From: Brevipalpus yothersi
Lineage: Eukaryota; Arthropoda; Arachnida; Trombidiformes; Tenuipalpidae
NCBI GenBank assembly: GCA_003956705.1
Contig: QZCP01000048.1
Span: 1-64,000 of the forward strand
Length of the DNA: 64,000 nucleotides
Reading direction: 5' to 3'
This document shows, piece after piece, positions 1 to 10,879 of the stretch (its first letter is position 1; each line of letters begins with the position of its first letter). The position numbers and the translations under genes are program-made. The notes under the pieces are model-generated. The model saw only the letters and a program-made list of their open reading frames with translations. It was not told the DNA's origin and did not search any database.

Positions 1-63
1 AAGGCTCAAGCTCTCATCAAGGAGCTCGGAGGCAAACTCTCTGCTGCTGTTCCCCAACAATAA
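1..63 (+). CDS. 3' end of an unidentified gene (partial, cut by window edge)
   Basis: An open frame enters from the left edge and encodes about 20 residues ending ...KELGGKLSAAVPQQ before TAA at 61-63. A canonical AATAAA lies about 60 bases downstream, so this is plausibly the true C-terminus of a gene on the plus strand. The piece is too short to assign to a family. Its codon choice, with several CTC and GCT codons, looks like real coding sequence. Confidence 0.55.
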   Translation, partial: KAQALIKELGGKLSAAVPQQ

Positions 64-125
64 GCTCTTAACAACTTTCTTAGCATTGTTAATTGTAGTA
101 GTCACCAAGTCTAACGGTGTGGATC

Positions 126-131
126 AATAAA
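126..131 (+). promoter_or_regulatory. polyadenylation signal AATAAA
   Basis: Canonical hexamer about 60 bases after the TAA of the partial gene at the left edge. T-rich sequence follows. It probably ends that transcript. Confidence 0.5.
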
Positions 132-849
132 TTGCATCCATTGCATTTTACTTGCCTCACACTTTTGAATATTACATCGACGACTCACAATAAACACTAG
201 TTCTTCAACCAAATTCATATTTTAGTATATATTTATTATTATTTGGTGATTATATCGAATTTCAGCCACTTGCGGTTGATTTACATCATTGATTTGGACC
301 CGCGAGTGTGGTTCTGGAAGAAGCTCACTTTAAATCGTTCATCATCACACACAAAATCTCTCTCTCAACCTTTACATAGCATAAAGAAACAAATAATTTT
401 TTTTCATAGGAGCAGTCATATGGCTAATACAGTGCCAGTGTTGTATGGATGACGTATGATAAGATGAGTCTCGACAAATTATTACCAAATGGTCAGAAAT
501 CTCTTGAAACAAATAATTTTTTCTCCCACTTTCTTCTTTTTTTTCAAGAGATTTCTTACCATGGCACCTCACATGAAATACAGTGTGGGTCGAATTTTTT
601 CGTCCTGATAAAATGGAGTTGAGAACTGATATTTTCTGGCCACATAATACCATTTAAAAATTTTCGGCCATATCTTCCCACAAAAGCCCAATTCAGCCAA
701 TATATATATCATCAAGAAACATGAATTAAATGGTCATGATAGATGAAAATCCCAAACAATCAGGTTTTTCTTGGAAGATAGAGGGGTCAAAAATTATCGA
801 ACTGAATAGAAAGAAGAAGAAGAAGAAGAAGAGAAACAAATGATGTGGA
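132..849. other. intergenic, with one short hairpin
   Basis: No convincing gene. The stretch holds two near-identical copies of a GAAACAAATAATTTTTT string (near 387 and 505), a hairpin at 491-560 listed separately, and a (GAA)n run near 810-832. Confidence 0.5.
491..560. repeat. short inverted repeat (19-bp arms)
   Basis: The arm at 491-509 and the arm at 542-560 pair with one mismatch (18 of 19) across a 32-base T-rich loop. This could be a miniature foldback element or a small RNA hairpin. Nothing else in the sequence decides between these. Confidence 0.55.
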
Positions 850-1456
850 GATATGTTTCCCTAGCTCCATGTCATCCAAGCTCATCGCATTAAATATGGG
901 TGATATTGTTGGTTACTAGGCTAAGACTTCTCAGCAGTATGAAAAATAATATGCATTTCAGGGAGAAAATTCTTGCATTTTGTCATATTCAATAATCCAT
1001 CTTAAATTCAAATTTTCTGTCTCCATTCTCTTGGAAATTTCTAACAGCCTGCAACTGTTTCTATTTAATCTTCTCGAGAATCCGTTTTACTATTCCCGAC
1101 TTCTCGAGCGATTATTCGAACGTAAATTTTTCTTGAACCAATTTGTTGCTAGCACAACTTAATAATATATGCTTGAAATTTGGAAAAAAATTTTGGACCA
1201 ACGAAATTCAGGTCCAACTCGAATCTCTTGGGCGATTCTTGCAATTATTCTTCACTTATGATATTGGGAACCGAATGCATATCATTTTTCATACTGCTGA
1301 TAATCTTAGCCTAGTAACCAACAATATCACCTGATTTGATGTGACGAGCTTGGATGATGAGACGATAAGAAGAGAAGAGAAGGAAGAAAAAAAGGGGTTT
1401 GGTCATCGGTTGAGAGGATAGCGTTGACTGACATGAAGCTAGGGGAAACTCATCTT
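850..1456. repeat. long imperfect inverted repeat / foldback element
   Basis: The left arm (about 850-957) and right arm (about 1275-1456) are reverse complements over roughly 100 bases. The best block is 890-957 against 1275-1340, where only a few mismatches and small indels interrupt the pairing. The right arm carries an extra segment of about 75 bases (near 1353-1428) absent from the left arm. The central spacer of about 320 bases has no recognisable gene. This structure fits a foldback or MITE-like element, or an inverted local duplication. Target-site duplications could not be identified. Confidence 0.6.
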
Positions 1457-1574
1457 CAGATCCTTTTTTCTCTTCATCCGAAGACTCAACGATGGAGGTG
1501 AAACGGCAAAATTTACACTTTCACTTGAACATTTGTGTATCGATAATTCTTAAGGTGCTGAAAGATTGGGAAAA

Positions 1575-1837
1575 ATGTTTTTGGATTACTCACTTGATGA
1601 CTGTTATAATGCAGAAAATCCATTCAAAAGTCGGCCTGTGAATTATTGTTGACTAAAAAATTTGTTAACTCAAATCTCCTTCTCAAATTATTTCTCAGCA
1701 CTTAGATGCATATAATCAGTAAAGACCCGATATATAGTTTCAAATGCCAAATAATGTAATGGCATTGCCACGGGAGAGATCCATTTAGAACTTGACCAAA
1801 AAAGTTGCCAAAAAGTGAAAAGGTGTCAAAAGTGGGC
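1575..1837 (+). repeat. module A, copy 1
   Basis: About 262 bases match 61915-62176 in the same orientation at roughly 97 percent identity by eye. The unit starts at TTTTTGGATTACTC and ends at AAAAGTGGG. It has no coding potential that I recognise. In this copy it is followed by about 190 bases of other sequence and then block B. In the second copy it is followed by an FKRP gene fragment and then block B. Confidence 0.8.
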
Positions 1838-2030
1838 ATGTATATTGGGGGGGGAAGAGAGGCATTCTTTGTCTGCTGGATTGCTGTGTGCATTCGGTTA
1901 TTATTGCTTCTTGCCTCTTGCTTAAGAGTTGCCAACAATCTAGCTTCCAGGTTACGAAATCTAACGGAATTCAGTCCCATTATAGTGGCTCATAAAGTCA
2001 GAACTTTATTCGATGGAGCTTCCATCATGG

Positions 2031-3650
2031 AAGACAGAAGCCAGTCACGCCACCAACAGCAATGATTTTTAAAGCAAAAGCATGTTCAAAAAGTGCTCAC
2101 AACCTCATCACTATGTGTGTGTACAACTTTTCTGATGTTAATTAATTTGATTGATTTGAGATTATGTTGTCCGAATTCGGGGTTGTTATGTGAAATTTAC
2201 TTACCAGTACATCTGTAAGAAGTCTGTTGAGATCTCTGGCCATAATTTTTCCAGAATATGGTGAGTGCATTTCGCCTTCAGTGTATGTCCTCATTTTAAA
2301 TGTCTTCACAGTGTCATCAAGATTGGAATGTATTTTTTACTCATCTATTTGTTTGGTAATCTTTTTGGGTTTTATTGTTTCTGTAGATCTGTTTTGTCCG
2401 ATTTGAATTAATGAATAGACATGAGTTACATTAGAAAGAAAGATGATCTGGAAGACTTCAATTTGGAAACCAAAAAGTATCTGGAGTCGATACGTGATTT
2501 TATTGGTGCAAGATGTTTTATAAACGAGGATTATCATAGATACTTTCATCATATCTGCAATAGAGCCAAAGCTAAGCTATCTGAAGAGGAGAGAAAGCAA
2601 GAAAGAAGGCTCAAAAGAAAAATTGGTCGTGTTAAATTGTGTAAATTTTGTGGATGCCGTAAAAGCTCAGTCGTCATAAGTAAAGTAAAGATTCCTCAAT
2701 TTCAAAAGAGAAAGAAGAAAAAAATGTTTATTACACGCTGTGGTCTCTGTAAAAGACTAGATATGCCGGCAGTTTTTGGTAAACCGTCTGCAGAGATGGA
2801 TGAAACATGCCTTATTGATAAAAATGGCGGTCAGTGAGCTTATCTTGGAGGTTTTGTTCAAACGGACCACGTGGAAATCAGTCTCCATCAACTCATTCTT
2901 CTTATGAGGTTAAATCAAGAAATATACCTTAACGGTTGTTATTGGTGAGTAACTTGTACCCTCGAATGCTTGCCTATGAAAAACTGAACCTTCTCAAAGT
3001 CTCATTAAAACAATTTCGTGTTCTGATGAGAAAGACACGAAGGTCAGATTAAAAATGGTGAATAGCCTATTGATCGAGTTGACTGAATGCTCATGCAACT
3101 GATTGATGTATTTGCCACACACTAATTTTTGATGATTTTTTCATCCTCTTAGGTATTCAATCTCGGAATGCTGAAGTCCACAAATCAGATAAGAGATTTC
3201 TATTTTGAATTAACCGTGATTCTCTGGTCATGGTAGGTAATTGCATTGCCTGATTTACCTCCTTCAAGGCTCGATGAAGAGAATCAATCATTCACCGAGA
3301 AAGAATTGAGGAATATCGAACTGTGTGAATATCATTAACAAGGCTTGTGCCTCACATCAAGTCATGAAAAATTTCACTTACATCTACATTTTCTTTCTCA
3401 GATTGTCCGATTCTACTGACAAAGGAGATTGGAAGTTAATAAGAGTAAGTCAAATCAGTGAATTTCATGTCAAACTCACCTCATTAAAACTCTTGATCAT
3501 AATTTACCAAATGATCGAGACTGTTCATGAGGTTAGATTGATCCTAGTGCAGTCCTGCACCTTACACCATATATGGAGTAAAGTGATTCGCGAGTCTCTA
3601 ACAATCTTTCCAATTACAGGCTGTGATGAATGCTGCGTGCTCAATTGAGC
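2031..3650 (+). repeat. block B, copy 1 (about 1.6 kb duplicated segment)
   Basis: Similarity to 50611-52230 begins at GAAGACAGAAGCCAGTCACG and continues, with small indels and divergence rising towards the 3' end, to around 3640. A shorter third copy spans 62510-63478. The block contains a leader, the Cys-rich ORF at 2421-2837 and about 800 bases of conserved 3' sequence. No transposase, reverse transcriptase or obvious terminal repeat was seen, so the mode of duplication is open. Confidence 0.8.
2421..2837 (+). CDS. small Cys-rich (zinc-ribbon-like) protein, block B copy 1
   Basis: Single-exon frame of 138 residues starting MSYIRKKDDL. After an acidic/aliphatic N-terminal part (to about residue 60) and a Lys/Arg/Glu-rich stretch come two knuckles, CKFCGC near residue 74 and CGLCKR about 35 residues later. 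That gives C-x2-C...C-x2-C, as expected for one zinc site. The whole resembles small zinc-ribbon subunits of RNase P/MRP or the C18orf21 (RMP24) family, but this is an inference from layout only. Two other copies (51008-51397, 62784-63173) stop nine residues earlier, ending ...AEIDEI, because this copy has ACA at the codon before their shared stop and reads on. In this copy ICNRAK replaces ISNRAK. The frame is open throughout; whether it is transcribed is unknown. Confidence 0.6.
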   Translation: MSYIRKKDDLEDFNLETKKYLESIRDFIGARCFINEDYHRYFHHICNRAKAKLSEEERKQERRLKRKIGRVKLCKFCGCRKSSVVISKVKIPQFQKRKKKKMFITRCGLCKRLDMPAVFGKPSAEMDETCLIDKNGGQ

Positions 3651-4740
3651 AATTTGCTGATGTATGAGAAGCTCATTTGAAATCCAAATGAGCTAACAAA
3701 AGAAATAAAGTGACTTTCGGAAGGTGCATTCGTTGGATTTTATCTTGTAGAATGCAGTCCACAATGAAAAAATTTGGTGGGGGAGCAGATAGTAGTTCCG
3801 CTCCCATCCTTCAAAAATTGTGCTTCCGGAATCTCTTGATAGCGATCCCGCACCGATGACGTCTCATTTGTGGGACTTATCATCAATGGACCATATGTTC
3901 TTAATGAACGATCGAAGCCCTTTTCAAATTGTAATTGTTTACAGCCAGGTTGTTTATAAAAATGTAAAACTTTCGAAGTTACAGTTCTTTTGTGTCAGGA
4001 TGGCTTGATCAGTCTAAATATTAAAACTTATACTTGTTGTACCAACAGGAATGCGCTGAAGATTTTAGGCTAAAATTTATTAATAAATGAATTTCTAAAA
4101 CATACTGAAATGCGAAAAAAGATTAGATTTCCAAGAAATTTTCGAGCCTCCACTAGACTTAGAACCTTTCATTCTTCGTTCATCCCCTGTTACGCTATAT
4201 AGCTGGAAATTTTTTTCATATTTCTCGGTATAACTATCAACTATTCCTTGAAAGATGACAATGAATCTTTCCCTTCCTAATAGTTCAATATATGATCATT
4301 CAAGCTAGTATCGAAGAAGATGAACTCCGTTGCTAAATTTATCCCGCTAACTGATCAAATATTAACTTCTCCACAATTTGCGACAACGAATCTATCAATT
4401 CGTTCTATTTTCATCGGCAATGTTCCCCAAAAACATTCCAAGAATCTCCTATATATATTCTATTCTCTATTCAATCCAAGTTTTGCTTCCTAATCATCTT
4501 TCACCGAATTTTGTGTATGCAAAGAATTTCCAATCTGTATCATGATTCATGATGGAAAAAGTGTTCACCAAAATTAAAATAAAAATGCAATGAAAAGTGA
4601 TTCACTGGCGTCGCCACTTGAATAAAAATGTTTTCATTTTGGCGAAAGGCAGCAGCAAGTGAGAGATGCTGGGCGAGTGGTGTTGATTTGATTTGTTTAA
4701 TTGTGTGTGTGCAATTAAGCCAGCCAGTGTGATCGAGTGT
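3651..4740. other. intergenic, no gene seen
   Basis: AT-rich sequence between block B copy 1 and the Pur-alpha leader. Short open frames exist (for example 3820-4008), but none has splice context or a recognisable product. Confidence 0.4.
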
Positions 4741-4899
4741 GGATTAAAGTGTATTTGAATGTTCGATAATCATATGACAATTGGACTAGGATATTATAAT
4801 ATATTGGCAAGGAAAGCAATTGATTGCAAAGTGTGTCCAAGTAGTAGTGTGGATTGCTTCAAGGATAGAGCTTCAGACTCAGAAAAGAAGAAAGTATAG

Positions 4900-4967
4900 A
4901 AAGAGAAAGAGAGAGAGAAAGAAAGAGAGAAAGAAAGAGAGAAAGAAAGAGAGAAAGAGAGGGAGAG
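4900..4967 (+). repeat. purine microsatellite (12-base GAGA/GAAA unit)
   Basis: Tandem GAGAGAAAGAAA units in the presumed promoter or leader region of the downstream Pur-alpha gene. They create spurious Lys/Arg/Glu-rich open frames. Confidence 0.85.
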
Positions 4968-5228
4968 CGAATAATCATAAGAGAGCTCAGAGGCAAGAAA
5001 GGAGAAAAAGAAAGCCAAGTGTATCAACAGGGGAACCTTCAATCTTGTGTTTGGCTACCTTTTTTTTCTTGTGGATTTAATTGTGTGTGTACATCCAAGA
5101 TTACAACCATTACACCTTTCACTCTATATCTAATCATCTCTTCATTGTTATTGGTAAGTGTTATCATCCTCAATCTGGTCATCTCATCTCAACTCATCTA
5201 CAGTCAAGCCGAGGCATTGTAGTAACCT

Positions 5229-5282
5229 TCGCTCTCTCTCTCTCTCTCTCCCTTTTCTTCATGGTTTGTGTGTGTGTGTGTC
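5229..5282 (+). repeat. CT and TG microsatellites in the Pur-alpha leader
   Basis: A (CT)n run at about 5229-5252 is followed closely by a (TG)n run at about 5265-5281. Further CT runs lie at 5477-5498, 5525-5537 and 5647-5663. All sit between the last upstream gene and the Pur-alpha start codon, in an untranslated leader or intron. Confidence 0.8.
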
Positions 5283-5901
5283 ATATTATCCGTTGAAGCT
5301 TTCCAGTACCTGCTTGATATTTTCGGTCCATCATATTACCGCTTCTCAATTCTTACTCTTAATTGCAATCCCTCTCTAAAATACGATCCAATCGATAGGA
5401 GGAATGCTAATTTTATAGATACCGATTCTCACTCTCGATTATTTCGACTTCTCACCATTTTAACCACATCTTTACTTTCTCTCTCTCTCTCTCTCTCTTC
5501 TTCCCTCCCTCTTGCCATCTTTACTTTCTCTCTCTCATCTCCATATGCTCAAGGTTCAGGTAGTGCCCTACGGTTAGGTTGAATTACTAAAACATTTGGA
5601 GCATCATCGATTCTCAGTCCTCATTACTGTTGGTTAACGATTGACTGTCTCTCTCTCTCTCTTTTTCTCCTTTCAATACTCTCAATGAACGTTTTTTCTT
5701 TCTCTTCCTCCCTCATTTTCCAGACTGCTAACATCGATTCAAACAAGACGAATATCTGGTTACATTACTGATCGAAAGGGTTCCATAGTCTAATACTATT
5801 CTGGCGATACTATCGATTTAATAGTGCTGATTAGGAGGATTATAATCAAATCTAGAGTCTAATTATTATTATCAATTTTTGAGATCGCATCAAAATTCAA
5901 G

Positions 5902-7651
5902 ATGTCTACATCAGAAACCGAATCGGAATTAGCCACCAAAATGCTACAAATTCAACACAAGAGATTCTACTTGGATGTAAAGCAGAATCGTAGAGGACGT
6001 TTCTTTAAAGTAGCAGAGGTAAATGCCTTCATCCTTTCTTTGCCTTCACTACTTTTCCCTTCTCTTGCCTGAACACCATCACATCTGCATCTTTTTCCAT
6101 CTTCACTGATATATGTGTGCTTTATTATGAAATTTATTCCTACAGGTTGGACCGGCTGGAAGAAAAAGTCGTCTCTTACTCGCCATGTCAACAGCCGCTG
6201 AATTCAGAGATCATCTAACTGCTTTCAGTGAGCTATATGCATCTCTAGGTTAGTGATCATATGTCAAATAACCTACAAATATCTACAGATTGATGTGCTT
6301 ACATGATCCTCACGTTCTGAACACCTTGATCTTAACACCTTATGTGTATGTGTATGTTAATTTCATCTCTCTTCAGGCCCACCCAATCCTGAGACTGTTC
6401 CCGAAGATGGAAAGCTCAAGTCAGAGATAATGGTCAAAGAGCATCGAAGATATTATCTGGATTTGAAAGAGAATAACAGAGGCAGATTTTTGAGGGTTGG
6501 TCAAGTTAGTCCTCTTTTATAGTGTGAATTTGACCACATAATTACTCTATCTTTCCAACAGGTTTCCCAAACTGTGACCAGAGATGGTGTCAGAAGATCC
6601 CAAATTGCTATTCCTGCCCAAGGCATGATTGAATTCCGTGATGCATTAACAGATCTTCTGGATGAATTTGGAGTCTCAGATGGAGGTCGTGAAGATGAAA
6701 AGAGCTCAGGTAATAATCCCCATTCTTCCCAATCCTCATTGTCTTCGATTGTCAATATCCCATTAGCTTTTTCATGATGAATTCCTTCATAAAGAAAGTT
6801 TCTTTTTGAGATCAGGATACTAGAGTAGTAGTCTAATTTTAAGCATCAGGGTTCATGACTTGAATCAATCATCCCCTTCTTTTCACTCAGATGCCCATTT
6901 TTTAACACTAGCCATCTTCATGACCTTCTCACCCTCCCTAACAATCTCGTTCGCAACTACTGAAAGATCCGGATTGTTTTATTGTGGGTTGACTCTTTCC
7001 TCTCTCTTACACAGGTTTCAATGGTGAGCTCCCCGAAGGGAAGCTTCTGAAGGCAGAAAATAAGAAATTTTATTTTGATGTTGGACAAAATAATCTAGGC
7101 GTTTTTATGCGCATATCAGAGGTAAGCAGAATTATTCCATGGGGAAAATGATGATGGGTGCGCTGGAAAAAAACTCTCTCTGACTCTGAGCTATTCATCA
7201 TTCTACTAATTTGGTGAAGAGCGAGGGACTAAGAAAATATGGAGGTAGACTGTCAGTCAGAGGCAAACAAATTTTTTATGGATGATTGTGAAACTTGATC
7301 ATTGCCTCAGAGTGTAGTTAGAGAGAGCGCAGTGTCACCGACTTTGCTATATTTCCTACGAAATCTTTAATTGCATCTTTTTTATTATACTCCAATTAAT
7401 TTGTAAACATGTTCTCATAACAGGTCAAAACCAATTTCCGGTCATCAATAACCATTCCAGAAAAGTCTTGGGTGAAGTTTCGAGATATTTTCAATGAGTA
7501 TGTTGAAAAACTGCGTGAGGTTTCTGATGAGAAGGTACAAGGCGGTGCTGAAGAAGCTGGTTCTCAAGGCTCACAATCCGGTGGAGATGACATCCCTTCG
7601 AATGAAGCGCGGGCGAATATCTCATCTCCAAACACTCCTACCTCTAAATGA
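5902..7651 (+). CDS. Pur-alpha: Pur-alpha, purine-rich single-stranded DNA/RNA-binding protein
   Basis: Six exons (5902-6018, 6146-6248, 6377-6504, 6562-6709, 7015-7121, 7424-7651), all with GT-AG introns and matching phases, give 276 residues. Three PUR repeats are visible: repeat I begins at HKRFYLDVKQNRRGRFFKV near residue 19, repeat II at HRRYYLDLKENNRGRFLRV near residue 90, and repeat III at NKKFYFDVGQNNLGVFMRI near residue 184. Each is followed by the typical R(S/R)xxxIPxxxxxxFRDxL half. PUR proteins bind GGN-rich single-stranded DNA and RNA and act in transcription and neuronal mRNA transport. Repeat III has the more diverged FMRIS motif, usual for the dimerising repeat. The tail is Gly/Glu/Ser-rich. 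The ATG is the first in frame and precedes an acidic N-terminus, as in the family. Confidence 0.95.
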
Positions 7652-10600
7652 GAATAACTTCTCAACTAGACAACCATGTTAATTTTTATTCAATTGAGTT
7701 ACTGGTTACTCTAAAGCAAACGCAAAGTTTAAAAATTATGTATATTGAAAAAGAAAGTAGGTAACGCAATGAGAGGACAAAGGAGATGGCAAAGTTCTAT
7801 GGGTACACTTCTCCAATTAATTTTCCTTCATCTACACATCATGGAATTCATTTCATTTTCCAATGGTTTGATCAACACAGAGCATCTTAAAAATAGAAAA
7901 GTGCATCAATTTGTGGACCTCCTCCTCTCCTCCTCTCCCATTGGTATTGTTTTGATTCGATTTCGGACTCATGGTTGGTTGTTTTACAACCCTAATTCAA
8001 ATTTTGAGCTAATATCACGAGTTTCCATCAACGCAAAAACTCTTGGGCTTGAGTCCGTTTACGCTCACTAGCATTAAAGTCCAAAATAAGAGGGAAAAGA
8101 ATTTGTGAATCTTGTTTAAATTGGAAAAATGTTGGTGTTATGTTCTGCTCATTTAAGTTGTCGGGTGATGGGTTTGAATATTTAGAACTCAAGTTGATAA
8201 TTTTCTGATTTAACACTTCCAAAACCCTCACTCCATTGGACGGGTATGATTATTGATAGATAATTAGAAAGAAAGATTGTTATGGGGTGATTCTATTTCC
8301 TCAATGACTAGAGATTTTTGAGAATTCCGTCTCAAACTCTGCACCTTGCTTATCCCCATCCCTGGATGACGTCTACAACTGATCTGCAATCATCTTACTG
8401 CAAATTGTTCAAGCGAAATAAGTTACAAGCAGGGTAGCCCTTCCACTAATACACACGATGAAATTTCACAACTGCAATCTAAGCTTTTCTAAGGATGGAG
8501 CCATTCTGTGATTATTAAATCTCAAATCTCAACTTCAATATCGAATTGTTCCATATTCTCCGTGGACTCAATTCATCTGGAATCTGGTCATCATCTTGAA
8601 CCTGTGTTCATCAGATTCTACACCATTCGAGTTAATCTATAACCATGCTGGCTCTTCTTCAAATCCCATTCATCTGGACAAGAGCTCAACTTCCTGATAT
8701 TTTCACGAACTACTAAATTTCAATTAGTTTTGACGATCCATCGTCGATTCTAGTAGAATCCGTCTCATTTGACCAGAAATGATACTCCATGGACTTGTTT
8801 CTGACTCCTCAGTCGCGATGCTTGGTCGTCCATTATCTTTCTTTTTTCTTCTATCTCTCTCTTCATCTCTTTTGCTACCTCCTTCTGTCCAAACGTTTCC
8901 TTCTATGCTTTGCCATCTTTGCCTTACCTCTATTGTTAGTTATCACCTCCTCACTCGTTCTTTGTTTTCGCTCACTATCCGGTGATCGTTGAACCATCAG
9001 GAAGCTATCACACTTTTCTCTTTATTGTCTCTATACTGTTAATTAGATGGTAATGAAAAAGAAAGCATCTGTTGGTTAAAATATGAAATGTAAGGCGATG
9101 TTAGTATTGGGGTTGCTGAAATGATCTAAACGGTCAGAAATCAACAGGATCCTAACGGGACAATGTAAATCTCATCTGATTCATTATAATAAAAATGAAA
9201 GCGTGTCTTTCTACGTCATGCTTTGGGCTGGCAGAAAAAGTTCTCTGCATATTTTTCATGCTTTGTAACGCATAAGGCTCATGCCATGAGCTTTGTTTGA
9301 GTTATCGTCAAGAATTGTTTTAATTCTAGAATTCTGATTCTAAATTAAAGAAAAGCAGGCTTACTGAATGGCGATTCAATCAATCGACTCCATAGAGTGA
9401 ATCGAAAAACACCGTCAATTAGAATCATAATAATGCTTTTCCATTAGTGAGAGAGTTGTAACTACTGAAACTATTGTAAGAACTTTGTTAAAACTTTGGT
9501 AAATCTTTTACAATCGCGATGATAATCCATGCCATAAGGTGGATTATTTGAATACTTCGGAAAAATGTTGTTCTGAACAGGTCAATTCGAGAGCGTGTTC
9601 TGAGCGCAACAGGTAAACCGTATCATTCCGATTGTTTCACATGTGTTGATTTTGGTAAAGGTCTTGAAGGTGATACCATTCACCGAAAATAGAAGTCATT
9701 AAGTAGAGGATTTCAGCAAAAAGTTTGCCCAAGATGCTGTGTATGCTGCATGCCAATCATATCAGATCCTAACCAATCTGAACTATTCGTATTGTCGTTT
9801 TGGAACGTAGCTTTCATGTCCACTGTTACAGCTGTGAGTATTGGTCAATATGTAATACATGTAAAAAGTGATGATCTAAACTTCTAGGATAGAGGAAAAT
9901 TTCCTCTTGTTTTAGGTAGCTGCTGGTCGAATTTATCTTGAAATGATGGTCGAAAATCTTGTCTCTTCCTATTCACGATTGTGGCTTACTCTTGCCATCT
10001 CAAGCCTGTGGTAAGCTCTTGCTATTCTCTTGATCATTACATCTTGTGTAGAGGTTGTAATGCTCAACCAGTACCACAGTTGACCGGTTAAAAGAATTTG
10101 ATGATTTTATGACTTATAGTACTGAGGTCTGGGTCTTGGAATAACCTCAGGAGTGGATAGTCTTGGGAGCAATCCCAGAATGGAGTATCTAATTTCTCTT
10201 AAGTCAATTAATTTTCGATGATCGTTCCACTTGATCGATTTCTTTTTTCTTTTCAATAGTGTTAAGATGACTTTATCTAAATTATCGGCGTCGAGAATCA
10301 ACATCCGTTTCAATGCTTCTCGACACTTTCACTCACTCAGACTAAATTAGCTCCACTATCTCAAGTGTTCCATCTGGGCCGATAGCTGATCAAGGAAATA
10401 CTTTAATTAAGTGAAATAATAACAACGCTACCATTTATGAATCATTTGAAGATTAAAGTTGATATCCACTTCCTTCTCTTCGAAAGTTGACTTTGTTTAC
10501 AGCTAGAGACGGTTAAGAAAGAAGCTCAACAAAGTTTTGTATCCTCAAAAAAACACAATCAGCAAAATGGTTCTTTGAAAGTTTCGATGGCCATCGAGGA

Positions 10601-10800
10601 ACAATCAGAAAAATGCTAACTAGGTAAACTGAAACATCAAAAGATTAATTTTGTGTCATCAAATTAGTATCATCAATGGAAACTACCATAAAAACTGTTT
10701 TGAAGAGGTACCGTTATTTCTTTCTTCCCGTACTGTGGTCCTTTTCCAGAGAAGCGGGATGTGTGCTGAATTGATTCACTTATTATCTTCAAGAGTGATC
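7652..10800. other. 3.1 kb without a recognisable gene
   Basis: Both strands carry only short frames. Those at 8779-8992 look membrane-like because of a pyrimidine-rich stretch, and I see no splice structure or family similarity. The region probably includes the Pur-alpha 3' UTR and the promoter of the downstream kinase gene. Confidence 0.4.
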
Positions 10801-10819
10801 ATACCACGTGAAGTGGTAT
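10801..10819. promoter_or_regulatory. palindrome containing an E-box, 60 bp upstream of the NEK9-like start
   Basis: Seven-base arms ATACCAC and GTGGTAT flank GTGAA. The left half creates a CACGTG E-box at 10805-10810. Its position just before the kinase start codon (10880) suggests a promoter or leader element. This is inference from position and symmetry only. Confidence 0.3.
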
Positions 10820-10879
10820 CCGAGATTACGATGATGAAAACATTGTTGCTCTAAAATACTCCTTCCATTGACATTATCC

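Noticed and set aside
2337..2552. Minus-strand frame overlapping the block B ORF start (also at 50924-51139)
   Set aside because: Shadow frame that follows the conserved repeat. The plus-strand frame shows codon-like substitution and Cys motifs, so it is the better candidate.
4820..5582. Lys/Arg/Glu-rich and Ser/Leu-rich frames before Pur-alpha
   Set aside because: Translations of GAAA, CT and TG microsatellites in a leader region.
8779..8992. Two overlapping membrane-like open frames
   Set aside because: They arise from a pyrimidine-rich stretch (Phe/Leu/Ser codons), have no splice context and no recognisable family.
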